This document shows, one piece after another, positions 35,264 through 46,772 of a stretch of 64,000 bases of DNA; position 1 is the first letter of the stretch, and every line of letters starts with the position of its first letter. Below the pieces are notes generated by a model. That model saw only the letters and a program-made list of their open reading frames with translations. It ran no database searches and was not told the DNA's origin. Position numbers and translations under genes: made by a program. Location of the stretch: NCBI GenBank assembly GCA_037355855.1, contig CM074762.1, positions 1,116,001-1,180,000 of the forward strand, written 5' to 3'. This DNA comes from Pseudo-nitzschia pungens (lineage: Eukaryota > Bacillariophyta > Bacillariophyceae > Bacillariales > Bacillariaceae).

Positions 35264-35869
35264 CAATTTATACACAATAAATCATACTACTACACATTAT
35301 ATATATAATCCTGTCGTTGCGGCGAAATAGCAGTAGCAGCAACAAGAGGACAAAGCAGATGCGGTGCGGTGAGATGCGATGCGATGCGGTGAGATGCGAT
35401 GCGCCGACAACCAAAAAGCCCACCGCAGCTAGGAAGGATTGAATTGGATCGATGCAAGGAGAGAAGCGCAGCTTGGACGCACGACGCGATTCGACTTGAG
35501 ATAGTATAGTGTGGATCGCATAATGCAACGAACATTGTCATGCTTACGGAGCTCGTGACTTATAACAAGGACAGAGGGTACGTACGATGGTAAATTGATA
35601 CAAGGACCAAGGATACGCAATATGACGAAAGGCATCATGTGCGCCTAGCATACAAAAGGAGACTATGCAAAACACTGGCACGAACAGCGTGTTGCGAGCA
35701 CATGCTGGATTGCAGGACCGTTACTGTAATCCACACACCAATGAATGTATGCGAGGAGACTACGCGTAGTATGCTGGATGGAAAAAGGAATCGAATCGCA
35801 AGCTCCAGTATTGCGTGCGGATACCAAATCGGCTTCAAAACAATCCGCAAAAGAACACGAACAACGAAT

Positions 35870-36960
35870 TAGGAGTACAAAACCGAGCGACAGGCTTCCT
35901 CGTTTGAGACAGCGGGGACAGAGTTGAATGGATGATTCCTGTCTTCACGATGAGTAATACTGCCGGCGCAACAAGCCAGAGCGCTGTTTGCGTTTGCGTT
36001 TGTGCGATAGGGACGCGATCCACGGAATTCCATGAGCGAGCGCGTGTTGCAAAGACGGGCCGGATTGCAGGAGGCAATCGAAGAGTTCTGCGAAGCCGCA
36101 AGCTATTGCGAACGACTCTCGAGCGGTCGCTCCCATCGACCGACCGATCGCAAGGCAACACGAGCGCGGATGCTTGGAGTTCGGGGACGTCCCCATGTCT
36201 CCTATTGCGAGTGAAGTGAAATTGGACCCGGCATCGGCGTCGAAATACAGTCCGGAGGCTAGGCTATGCCCGGAGACACCAAGCCGTCCCATCATTTTTC
36301 CAAGCATCGGAGCAGGAAACTGTTTCGGAGGACGCAAGCGCTCCTATCGCACGTTGTAATCGTACAACAGTTCTCGTGAGTATCCCACAGGTACTCGCGG
36401 CAGACGGGCGTCCCGCAATACGGGTCCATCCTATGGTCATTGATGAGTTCAATCCACACGTAGCAGATGGGCGCTCCACTATATTTCACGCTCCATGCAC
36501 CGTGAGGGGTCCATGTGATCAGTCGGCAATGACATACTCCGTATGACTCGATCTTCTTGCTGCTGCTGATGATGATGATGTGACGGGGCTCGTAACGTCG
36601 TAACGGCGCAGGTTCGTAACATGCTTTTGCGCTCGTATCAAAGAGCTTCGTAATAGTGCGAGTCAACGCAATCTGAGCACGGTGGCTTGTCGGTCTTGCG
36701 ATTGCTGCTTCTTCGCAACACGGAAGCGACTGGTTCTGTGGAGGCGCTTGGTTCTAGTAAATCGTAGGCATTGGCATTTGGTGGTTCCTGTGCGGCTCGA
36801 TTGCTATCCACAATTCGGTAATCGTAACAAGTGTTGTCGGCGTCGCGTCTCGAAGCATGTCTTTTCTCGTCTCGTCTCGAAGCATTCGGCGTAAAGGCGG
36901 GACAACAATCCAATCTGATACCGAACAATCATTAGGAGTACGAAACCAAATGATATAAAT
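35870..36960. repeat. Dispersed repeat family, two units in inverted arrangement
   Basis: The left part (to about 36360) is in opposite orientation to the blocks at 26330-27880: the stretch around 35921-35995 is the reverse complement of the stretch around 27000-27060. The right part (36370-36960) is in the same orientation as the 26-28 kb units and shares the GGGTCCAT, GACTCGATC and TCGTCTCGAAGCA words. The minus-strand frame 36666-36292 translates to the same Cys/Trp pattern as in the 26-kb units. Confidence 0.6.
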
Positions 36961-37753
36961 ATTCATACGACGATGGGAAGAAAGTTGCACGGAAATTTTA
37001 GTTGTGCGCCACGCCACTCAAAAGGGATTGCAACGGGGTCGACCCGGCGCTGGGTCGATCCATGTTCTCGAGCGCTGTTCTCTTTTGCTGCGTTCTGTTT
37101 GGTTCCGTTGTTTGGTTCTGTTCTGTTCTGTTCTGTTCGAAGGCCTTCAACCAACCGTGTCGTTCACACCGCAACAGTCCGACGGTGTGTCCAAATTCTG
37201 GTCATCCCGATATTCGACTTCCCGAAAATGGAACAGACCGAACAAGCTACGAGGCGTTGGAGTCGTCGAGGTGGATGCGAGCATCCGGAAAGACGAATCC
37301 AGCAGGCGGGATGCGAGATGGGTCTTTCGATTGAAAGCCGGGTTCGAACCGATGCAGTGCAAGGCATGAGAGCGCCTCGCTCACCTAGATATTCTACAAC
37401 AAATAATCAGAATCTCAGATTTCACTCGGGTTTAAGTCATGCAGTATTTGCCAAACATTGGCAGTCAACTAGATAGCATTGCAGTCATTGGTTGAGTTGC
37501 CCAATGCATTCCGAAATTCGTAGCAAATGGTTCGTGGTTTGAGACGCACAGCTCTCGGCCGTTTCATTGGGCGATGAATGCATTCGAGGCGGCACAATCC
37601 GAGAAAGGAATTGATCAATTGATCCATAGATAATAATAATAATACACCTGTCGGTTCTTGCACGAGATGGATTCGGTCGCACCCGGTTCGTTTCCGGTGC
37701 GTCGTTCTGTCGGATTGTTGTTCGCGCGAGACTTGTCCACCGTGCGTCTACTA

Positions 37754-38877
37754 CTAGATGTCAAAGGTGACGCCGGTCGCCGTTTCGCTTGTCCTCCACA
37801 GCATGTCCTTGGCCTCGGGATCAACCTCGTATGGCATGGGTGGATTCGGGACGGCCCATCCCTTCATTCCAGAGAGTGTGGTGGATCCGGTTGGCCCATA
37901 AAGGGTTCCGCAGCTTACCTTGGAGGTGGGATGCATCATTCCCGTGAGGATTCCCATCGCCCCGTCCGCAGCGGATTGGAACAATACGAAACCCATTGCG
38001 CTTATAACCGCACCCGAAAATCGGGAAAAATTGCTGAAGAGGTTGGTCCTGGATACACCGGGATGGGCGCACAAGCTCCGAATGTTCTTGCAGTTGGGGT
38101 TTGAACTTTTTGCCAGTCTGTCGTGGAGGCACTGGTTGAAGACCGAATTGGCAAGCTTGGTCTGGTGGTACCGGTACAACGCTTGCGTCTGTCCATCTCC
38201 CCCCAGCATGCCGTCTCCCTCCTGCTTCAAAAAGTATTTTTCTTCCAGGCTCTTGTTGGCGGTTTCGTGCCGAGCAATGGAGCTGTGCTGAACAATCCTA
38301 GCGTCGCCATATTCCTCGGAAGCAGCCATCAGAAGTGGAAAGAGCTCCGCAGTTAGCAAAAAGTGAGAGAGGTGGTTGGTTTGCATCTGGTTGTCGTATC
38401 CGTCCTTTGTGATTTTATCCGGGGTCGCCATGATCCCGGCATTGTTGCAGAGGCAATAGAGAGACTTGTAGCCCTTGTCTCTGATGGATTTCGCGGCATT
38501 CCGGACAGAGTCAAAGTCCTGCAGGTCGCAGTCAACGGGCACAAACTTGCCATCTGGGACTGCTTTCTGGAGCCTGCTCAAGGATTCCTCCGCTCTTTTG
38601 GAGGGTCTATTTAGCAGCAAGACCTCGCCTCCATTTTTTGCCACGGTTTCTGCGGCGACATATCCCGTTCCGGAGGTGGTTCCTGTTGGGTTTCGGGCAT
38701 GGGGGAAAGGGTGGATACCAAGTGGGTGGCTGAGAGGATTGTTTCGTGGCAGCACGACACGACTAACTCATCAAATAAGCGAGGTGACGTTCTCTGTGAC
38801 TTACCAGTGATGGCAAAGACCTTGCCGTCGACGCGCGGAAGATCCTCTTCAAAGGTTGCAAATTTGCTGAACAACAT
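37754..38877 (-). CDS. Short-chain dehydrogenase/reductase, SDR copy 1
   Basis: Exons 38877-38805 and 38682-37754 are joined over a 122-bp GTAAGT..AG intron in phase 1, giving 333 residues. The Rossmann motif TGxxxGxG is created across the junction (AITG|TTSGTGYVAAE). NNAG is near residue 104, and the catalytic YxxxK is in YRYHQTKLAN near residue 195, followed by the AHPGVSRTNL segment common in RDH/WWOX-like and protochlorophyllide-reductase-like SDRs. NAD(P)H-dependent reduction of a hydrophobic carbonyl is likely; the substrate is unknown. I use the internal ATG at 38877 because it aligns with the start of the paralogue at 39774; the frame is open to 38922. It lies head-to-head with that paralogue. 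Confidence 0.9.
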
Positions 38878-39773
38878 CGCGTTGGGCGTAGGCGTAGCGT
38901 TTCCTATTTTCGTTTGGTGCAATTAGTTGCAAATCTCGGAGATACCGTCAATGCGGAGAGCCGATTTCCAGTCAATGAGACGCCGATCGTCCATATCACC
39001 CCATCAGATGAGTTCTGTGATGACCAATTTCCACAAAACCCTTCCGATCGATTTTGAAAGCACCCCTGTTTGAAAGTTCATAACTTCTACTTAACATTCC
39101 AAATCTAAACTATGACGTGTCGTACACGTATCAGGTGCGAATTCCGTGATGATGATTCTTCTCCATAAAGTACGTACCGTATTACAAACACCCATCATAC
39201 TATCCATCCTTATGCCGGGTACACTTCCACATACCGGTATTTGATTGTCTCGTTTGGCTCCAAATCGTAACCTTACCGGTAAGGTTACGGTAAGATTATG
39301 CGTCAACTAAAGCCATCATCATCGCGCCCTGAATCTATTTTCAAAAGGGATCTTCCTTCCACTGTGGTGGGGCTTTATCAACTTGACATCTGTCCAAGCT
39401 ATGAAATACAGTTTACAAGTCCGGTATTGGACGTGTCGCCGATCAAGGAGAACGTCGCCGACAGAAAGATCTTAATACCAGTACCAACACCATACAGGAG
39501 CAGACACATCCGGTCGTTTCGACTTGTGAATGACGGAGAAAAGAAAACAATCAGAAAAGAACACCGTTCGTCTTTTTCTCATCAATCAAAAAAATAATAC
39601 TTCGTCCTTCAGATTACAGTAAACCTTATTGATGCGGATCCTATCTCAGATCCCACCTCTCCAAAGCAGCGTAAGATTACCGTTAGACACTCGACAGTGA
39701 GCGACTCAACAGGAATACCAATACCCAGTCAATTTCGGGAAACCTGAACAAGCAATCCAAACAACACGCAAAC
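38878..39773. other. Divergent promoter region of the SDR pair
   Basis: About 900 bp between two start codons pointing away from each other. No gene is present. It carries CATACCGGTATT at about 39231 and a perfect 22-bp palindrome at 39267-39288 (listed separately). Confidence 0.6.
39267..39288. promoter_or_regulatory. Perfect 22-bp palindrome uniting two recurrent intergenic words
   Basis: The half GTAACCTTACC is followed directly by its exact complement GGTAAGGTTAC. It contains both AACCTTAC and ACCGGT, two words that recur separately in most intergenic regions of this window. It sits between two divergent genes, about 390 bp from one start and 485 bp from the other. A transcription factor dyad is plausible; function is not shown. 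Confidence 0.35.
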
Positions 39774-40964
39774 ATGGGCAACAAATTCTCAACCTTTGAA
39801 AAGAATCTTCCCCGAGTGGACGGCAAGGCCTTTGTCATTACTAGGTAAGGCGATTCCATTCTACCATATACACATGACATTGTGTAGCAAGGAAAACACT
39901 CACACAGAATCCGATCGAAAACTCCAATCGTCTCATCCCCGAATCGTCGCGCACCACGATCGTTGCTTTGGTCCGCTCTATCGAAATTCCTCGCAAAACA
40001 CAAAATCCGAAACCGAAACAAACAACAGGAACCACGTCCGGCACGGGATACGTCGCCGCGAAAACAGCTGCCCAGCACGGAGGTGATGTCTTCCTGCTCA
40101 ACCGCCCCTCGGATCGAGCCGAGAAATCCCTGGCCAAGCTCCGAGCGGAGGTTCCGGATGCGAAATTCGTTCCCATCGACTGCGACCTGCAGGACTTTGA
40201 CTCCGTCCGCGATGCCGCCCGGAGGATTGAGGGGTCGGGGGTCGAAGACATCTACTGCCTCTGCAACAACGCTGGCATCATGGCAGTCCCGGATGAAATC
40301 ACCAGGGATGGTTACGACAAGCAGATACAGACGAACCACCTCTCGCACTTTTTGCTGACCGCCGAGCTCTACCCGCTCTTGAAGAGTGCTGCTCGGAAGC
40401 ATGGTGATGCCCGGATTGTCCAGCACAGCTCGGGAGCCCGGCACATGACGCCCAACAAGAGACTGGAAGAAAACTATTTTTCCAAGCAGGAGCGAGACGG
40501 CATGCTGGGAGGGTGGGACGACAGCGCCGGCATGTTCAAGGGCGGACAGTGGTACCGGTACCACCAGAGCAAGCTCGCCAATTCGGTCTTTGCCCATGCC
40601 CTCCAGGACAGGCTGTCGGCCAGTTCGGATCCCGTGGCCAAGAATGTTCTGAGCCTGTGCGCCCATCCCGGGGGGTCCCGGACCAATCTATTCGACCACC
40701 TCAATGTGGGATTCTTCCGAAAGATCGTGACTTACGTATTGAGCGTGCTGTTTCTTCAGTCCGCCGCGGACGGATCCATGGGCATTCTCAAGTGCATGAT
40801 GGAGCCGCCCTCCGAGCTCACCGGGGGGACCCTTGTACGGGCCGAAAGGAATGACGGGATTCGCCGTCCCGAATCCACCCAAGCCCTACGAGGTCGATCC
40901 GGAGGCCAAGGACATGCTGTGGGGGACCAGTGAGAAGGCGACCGGCGTCGTCTTCAAAATCTAG
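39774..40964 (+). pseudogene. Short-chain dehydrogenase, SDR copy 2, frame broken twice
   Basis: This is a paralogue of 37754-38877 with the same intron position: exon 1 39774-39844, intron 39845-40028, exon 2 40029-40964. TGTTSGTGYVAA, LCNNAGIM, YRYHQSKLAN and AHPGGSRTNL are all conserved. Two single-base insertions break it. One is at the end of exon 1 (ACTAG|GTAAGG where copy 1 has ACTG|GTAAGT), putting the splice out of phase. The other is near 40836 (CTTGTAC where CTTTAC or similar is expected), after which the +1 frame continues with the family's C-terminus to a TAG at 40962. Corrected length would be 334 residues, matching copy 1's 333. It may be a young pseudogene, or intact with assembly errors. 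Confidence 0.8.
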
Positions 40965-42806
40965 GAAGCATCGCGGCGGGGTGAGATCCTCCGTGGGTAG
41001 ATGGAGTGCTTCCTTCCTTCCTTCCTCGGATGGTGTTGCCCCGAGCGCTCTTCGGTTGGAATGACAAACGAACGGAACCAAATCGCTGGCTGGTTCGATC
41101 GCATTGCGGCAGACGCGCGGAGATTCGTTTCGGAATGGAACGGAACGGAACGGAACGGTTTTTCGTGCTGGATCGTACGTGGAATGTCCAGCTCCACCCC
41201 GACTCTGAATTTGGGTTTGGGAATCCCGCGGAGCACCGATTTGCGTTTGTTGTAAACTCATGGAATGGTGATCGCTGGTTGCGGCGTATGCCTTGTTTCA
41301 CGAATGACATGCATGTGTAAAAGAAGAGAAACAATTCTTCCTGTATCAATAGTCGTACTATTAAAAAATGATATTCTTCCTGTGTTCATAGTCGCATTAC
41401 GAAATTCGGTTCGTATTGGGCAAATTAGGTTTGTATCGGGCAATGCGCAAACTGATTGTTGGTCCGAAGAAAGAATAATGCGGTGCGCGTAGTATCGTTC
41501 GAGAGAAGGAAACGAAATCCGGCGTTCCTGGAACCAATCGGCTCGACACGCGATCGAGGAAGCCCCGTAGCGTTGTTTCCTTACGTTGAACCAGATGGTG
41601 TTGTAGGTGTTGTACCGGTATGTCGAACCAGATGGTGTTTTATGGGAATCAGTCTGAGGGAGCAAAGGAGGACTTTCTCCTTTGCGTTTCGATGGTGTCG
41701 GGGTTCAATGGACGCGCGGTCTACAGATCGCAACATAAGAGCAATTCCGAGCCGGCATTCAGCAGTACCGAACCAAGCATCAAGGGATGCACCGTCGCGA
41801 AGCGCAATTGGTCTGAATACAGTACGCCAAGCAAGGAAAGAAGGAAGAGCTACCTCCCAATCACGTTCCCGAAACACGAGGGAGTCCGATATTCCGTCGT
41901 GCGTTGTGGAAACTCACCAAGCTGGTGGCGCAAACCACCAGGAGATCTCGCAATCGTGCTATTATTGTTGTCAACAAAGCCCCCACCATATGGTTCGGCA
42001 AGCCAGAAACTCATGAAAACACTTGTACGTTGTTTTGACGTTTCCGTTGTGAGGATTGCTAGAAGCGAGGGTGGGAATGAGGAAGGAGGAGGTTCGAGAT
42101 GCGATCAAACGATGATGGTTGTTGTCCCTGGTCAATAGTAGTAGTAGAGCTACCAATGTGCTCTGTGAGACTAACCAGTTGTCAAGAGCACCGGATATCC
42201 CAACACTGAACGCAAAAAAGAGGAGTGTAACGTTGCTGCCTACAGCAAAGCTCAAGGAGGAGCACCAGCAGCAGAGACTTATCTTGCTGCTGATTCTGGT
42301 TTCAGCAGCTGGTGGTAAAAGAAAGAAGCGTGGTTGCTGGTGCAGTCCTTCGAGCCCCTACCCTGTATTAGTAGTACAGGCATCATCTCCACCACAAGCA
42401 TGATATTGTAGGAGCTAGGAAAGAACTTGAGCGCAGATAACCTGATGCTGCAATCAATCTCTTCTTGACTTTTGGTATTTTCTTGTAGTTTGTTGTTGGA
42501 GATATTTCATAGCTCAGCTTTTTGCAACCTCCTTCTTGTTGATTGAAACAAACTGATCTGTCTGTCGTACGTACGTAGGCCATCCAACAAATGAACTACA
42601 AGTAAGGTTACCTGTACTCGCATTTGGAGGCATTTCGTTGTGACAATGGCACAGCCGCTGCACATCGCACTGCTAGTAACTTTTACTGTAAAGCTTTCTC
42701 AAAAACAATCGTGCTTCGATCATTGACCAATCTGTTTGCAACGAATCGGCAACTCTATAACTCTCTGCTACTTCTACTCTCCGCTGGGCTCAGTCCATTC
42801 CGAATC
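40965..42806. other. Intergenic region, 1.8 kb
   Basis: No gene is supported; plus-strand frames at 41456-42016 and 41620-42138 overlap each other and show no domain. Short CTTCC and GGAAC runs lie at about 41012-41030 and 41137-41157. TAAGGTTACC occurs at about 42603, 200 bp upstream of LUC7, and TACCGGTA at about 41612. Confidence 0.5.
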
Positions 42807-44584
42807 ATGACTGCCAATGCCGAAGCTCGTGCGCTGCTCGACCAACTCATGGGAGTGGAACGCGATGCCCTGCTTCCCGCCGGTAAGTGACACAAACAGC
42901 TGTCCCACGGAGAAGAACACGACTTCTGTCGTTTCACGCTTTCTGTCATGGACGAAGGATGCGATTGCCATTGTCATCATTGAGGAACGAACTGTTCGAA
43001 TCCATTCCGACTTGTCCGCTTTCGATTCCATTCCCTCCAAATCGTTCGCTAACGGTTCGTGGCCCTTACCTCTCTCTATCTCTCCCCCTTCCGCAAACAG
43101 GCGCCGCCCTCCCCCGAAAGAACAAGAGACCCCTGGGAGACGGCGGAATGATATTGCCCGGCTACGAAGCGGAGCAAGTCCTGCTACGATCGAGACATCG
43201 ATCCGCTCTATTGCGCCTGGGGAGTCGACGTCTATGAATTGTTCGTCAACACCAAATCCGACATTGGCCCGAATCCCTACACGGCCGACAAGGCGGCCCG
43301 GAAGGAATATCTGTCGCTGCCCCGGGAGGAAAAGGAGCGCTTTGGGATTCGAGTCCCGGCTCTTTGTCAAGCTGCAGGAGCTGGTCCAGCACTGCGACCG
43401 GATCGTCAATCGGAACCACGAAAAACTCAAGCGGGAGCTCCAGCGGCAGGCCCAGAAGCGCGGCGGGAACGATTACGTGGTGGACGTGAGCGAGGAAAAG
43501 GTGGAGGAGGTCGTGAGGGCGGAGTGCCAGCTGGAGGACATGCAGGGAGACCTGGTCCTGGCACTGTCAACCCTCAACGAAGTCCAGTCCAGGGAGGAAG
43601 CCGTTCTGGAAGAACAGCGAAAGGAACAGCAGCAAAAGGCAAAGGACGAAGAAGCCGCAAAGAAAAAGGACACGGGAACCGAGGAGAAAAAGAGCGAAGA
43701 AACCAACGGCACTGTAGCCGAAACAGGACGTCAAACAGGAAAACGTGTCACAGGTGAAAGAAGTCAAAGCAGAGGACGGAGGAGAAACCACCATAGTAAT
43801 GGATCGGGAGGGTGCAGAACCCAGCGGTACCGTCCAGGAATCAGCGGTAAAGTCCGACCCTGAATCCAATGACGCAGCAGCTGCCCAAAACGAACAACCA
43901 CCGGACGAGACCGATGCCGCGGCCTCCGATCCCGGTATCGCCAAGTCGACAACATCCCTCGAAGAACTCGGGAAGCTAACCCTCAAAAAACAAGAACTTC
44001 TGTGCCAGATCGCAACCATCATTACCCAGCTCGGTCCGCTGGAAGAATCCATCGAGATCCTCCACGCAAAGCTCAACTTTGTGCGGTCCGATACCACCAC
44101 CGACAAGACGGTCTGCGAGGTTTCCGGAAACTTTATGAGCGCCCGCGACGCCGACGAGCGAATCGCCGCCCACTACGCCGGAAAGCAGTACGTCGGATGG
44201 AAGCTGGTCCGCGACAAGTACCAGGAAATGGTCAAGAAGCACGGGCGGTACGGACCGCCCCGGCCCGGGGGACGCAGCGGAGGCAGCGGAGGCGCCCCGC
44301 TCCTCTCGCACCAGAAATACCAGCAGATGCAGCAGGGCGGAGGCCACGGTGGTGGCGGCGGCAGCGATCGGGACCGCGATCGATACCGGGGACGGGGAGA
44401 CGACCGGCGGGGGGGCTCTTCCTACGGCGGTCGGTGGGAGCGAAGCGGTGGCTACGGTGGTGGTTCGCGTGGCGGCAGCGACAGTCGGGGAGGCTACGAT
44501 GATCGGCGGCGGGGAGGCTCGGGATACGGCGATCGGGATCGCGGCGGATACCGTGGAGGTGGGGGATACGGCGGTAGGAGGTGA
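42807..44584 (+). CDS. LUC7: LUC7-like U1 snRNP splicing factor (three apparent +1 breaks)
   Basis: Exon 1 is 42807-42882; a 218-bp GTAAGT..AG intron in phase 1 follows; exon 2 is 43101-44584. LUC7 proteins bind the U1 snRNP and help choose 5' splice sites. Marks: N-terminal ALLDQLMGVER; a first-finger region CYDRDIDPLYC..VDVYELFVNTKSDIG; coiled coil; a second-finger region TVCEVSGNFMSARDADERIAAHY; and an RG/GG-rich C-terminus where animal proteins have RS. The frame changes three times, each explained by one extra base: near 43181 (GTCCTGC), 43344-43346 (TTTGGGATTC) and 43721-43723 (GAAACAGG). With these removed the product is 518 residues with continuous family similarity. Both zinc fingers lack some ligands (see findings). 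Confidence 0.9.
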
Positions 44585-45962
44585 GACAGCGGTCCGTGCC
44601 GGGCGGCCGGCCGGTCGACCCGTTTGGTTGCTTCGAATCAAAGCCTCGGGAGTACCGGAGAGATTGTGTCGGCATGGAGTAGAATGGAAGTCTAGAACGG
44701 CTCGCGGTTTGGAGCAGTCACCATGCAGGTGATGCTCAGCAACACTACTTTTCTTTCGAAGAACGAACATTTAAGATTATTTAGAAAAGAGTTCCGGGCA
44801 ACAACAGGTAAATTGGTTGGTGTTCAAGATCACGGAACGAGAGATGACCCGATTCCGTTCAATATTGAACGATTGGAATTTCATCTATCCGATGCCGAAG
44901 ATGTATCATTCTTTTTGATGATAGCTCCCTTAATCCTGAAAAATAATACTACGTGTACTTAGAGATTCTTTCAAGTACTCGTATTCACCTGAGGCACGTT
45001 GGAAATTATGTTTTGCTTGATAGTTTGCAAAGTTCAACAACTAAAGCGGAATGAAGTAGAACAATTGTCATCCTTGTCATTGAAGGAATACGTATTCATT
45101 ACGGACTTTCGCGGAAGACCGATGACAAGGGTTGGAAAAATAATGAAGATGTATCTTCCTCGTACGTGTAATAGTCCGTATGATAAACAAACACAATGTA
45201 AGATTCTGCTGTGTTATCGAATGAAAGCCAAAAAACTACTTAGAGTACTCGTATTAGCAGGGAAACGACAAGAAAGACATTGCTGAGGCGGAGACTAGGT
45301 AATTCAAAGACACCGCCTTTCTTTCTAGCCTTGAACTCGACTTTTGGGAATTGGGCGCAGCAAGAGGAACAATGTCAGCAAGTCATGATGTATGGTTTGG
45401 GAGAAGAGCGCATTTCCAGATCAAAACGAAGAAACGCTCTCCTCTCTGCTGTTGGATTGCCTGTTGACCCATGAAAGCAGCGAGAACAGGAGTGCCCCTA
45501 CAGACGAGGTTGTAGACTAGTAATTGTTACTACTATTCATGGGCTCACTTTTCCCTTAGGGCGAACCTAATGGATTCTAGAAACGATTTTGAATTCCAAT
45601 ATTTCTATTAGCATGTAGAGCTCAATTTGCATCTGTTCTTGGCATGCCGTTCGCAGTTGAATTAAGGTTACTCCTTAGTTCACAAGACTCCGAATGTTTC
45701 ACATCAATCAGCGTGCGCGCGTCTGAGATTTGGAAAATTATTATCCATCTTCGTTTCGTCAGAAAAAGCACGAATCCTATCCGATGCTTTGACTTCTGAT
45801 GTGTCATCCCAACATCACATCATCCCTTGAGTTCCAGGAGTGCAGTAACTTCGAAAGAGTTCAAGAGGCAAGTGTCAAACATTTTCAATCAATCGATCGG
45901 AAAAAAACCATCCAAGCAAATTTATTCAGAGTGACTCTGCTTCTCCATAGTTTAGTATCCCA
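44585..45962. other. Intergenic region, 1.4 kb
   Basis: Between two plus-strand genes. It must hold the LUC7 3' end and the promoter of the next gene. Open frames of 64-95 codons at 44723-45474 have no recognisable content. TAAGGTTACTCC occurs at about 45663. I see nothing else. Confidence 0.5.
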
Positions 45963-46772
45963 ATGTCAGCAACTTTCAGAACTCTCTTGGCACTTGCCTC
46001 ACTGTTTGGTACAATACTGTCCCGCAGTGAGGCATTTCTTTCCACCGATCCGACGGCGTTATCGCCCGCTGTGTACTATTCCACGCCAAGGGCATCATGT
46101 ACGCCTTCGACCACAGCCACAGCGCTCCGCATGGGACTCCTCGATTCTTTGTCGCAGTTTCTCAACAAGAGAGAAGGCGACTTTGTCCGCCTGGAAGACA
46201 TGAACGAACAGTTCTTCGGGCCGGGTCCGGCTGTCTTGTTGTACAATGTGCCGGATGCCATCGACGATGAAGAGGTCTTGGACATGCTCTCGGACGGTGC
46301 ATCGATCGCGACGTCGAAGGGAATTGCGTTGGAACGAATCGCCGCGACGGACCTTGGGAGTGATGGGGACGAAGTAGCGTCGTCGCTGGTGGATTTGAGT
46401 CTGAAGGATGCCCTGGAGGTAGTCATTCAACGAAAGAAGTCCTCGTCGCCTGCCTCGACGAAGAATGCAATTACCGTCCAAGCTCCGAAACAGGATGCGT
46501 TCGTCATCCAAGCTCCGGCACAACAATCACCGTCCGCGGAAACGGGCTCCCCGGTGGCGATTTTTTCGGGCTTTTCCAACACAGAAATGATGGCGAGCTA
46601 CAACATTCTCGGGGAGGAAATCTATAAGGAAACCGCGGGATACGGCGGACCTGGGATGTACCTCGCTTGCGCGACGGCCGTTCCCAATGCCATGGAAAAG
46701 CAATTGCGGCAGGTCCTCATGGAAATATCTGGTGACCACGCCGAGGCCATGAAACAAGAGGACCCGGAATAA
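45963..46772 (+). CDS. Probable plastid-targeted protein of unknown function
   Basis: The protein has 269 residues in one exon. The N-terminus is a signal peptide (LLALASLFGTILS) ending at SRSEA|FLST. A Phe right after the predicted cleavage site followed by a Ser/Thr-rich stretch is the diatom bipartite plastid presequence (ASAFAP-like). The mature part has two conserved-looking regions joined by a Ser/Ala/Gln-rich linker: GLLDSLSQFLNKREGDFVRL...PAVLLYNVPDAIDDEEVLDML, and VAIFSGFSNTEMMASYNILG...GMYLACATAVPNAME. I do not recognise a named domain. A stromal or thylakoid-associated alga-specific protein is an inference. Confidence 0.82.
   Translation: MSATFRTLLALASLFGTILSRSEAFLSTDPTALSPAVYYSTPRASCTPSTTATALRMGLLDSLSQFLNKREGDFVRLEDMNEQFFGPGPAVLLYNVPDAIDDEEVLDMLSDGASIATSKGIALERIAATDLGSDGDEVASSLVDLSLKDALEVVIQRKKSSSPASTKNAITVQAPKQDAFVIQAPAQQSPSAETGSPVAIFSGFSNTEMMASYNILGEEIYKETAGYGGPGMYLACATAVPNAMEKQLRQVLMEISGDHAEAMKQEDPE

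Larger units (their letters stand above)
32465..37753. other. Repeat-rich region of 5.3 kb without an intact gene
   Basis: Small open frames here lack domains and overlap microsatellites. Contents listed separately: a fold-back element (33741-33864), pentanucleotide runs (33695-34210), a diverged duplication (34872-35263) and dispersed repeats (35870-36960). AGAAC/ACAAC and TTCTG/CTTGT runs lie near 34145-34210, 34555-34610 and 37115-37140. TACCGGTA words occur near 32757, 33096 and 33651. Confidence 0.65.
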
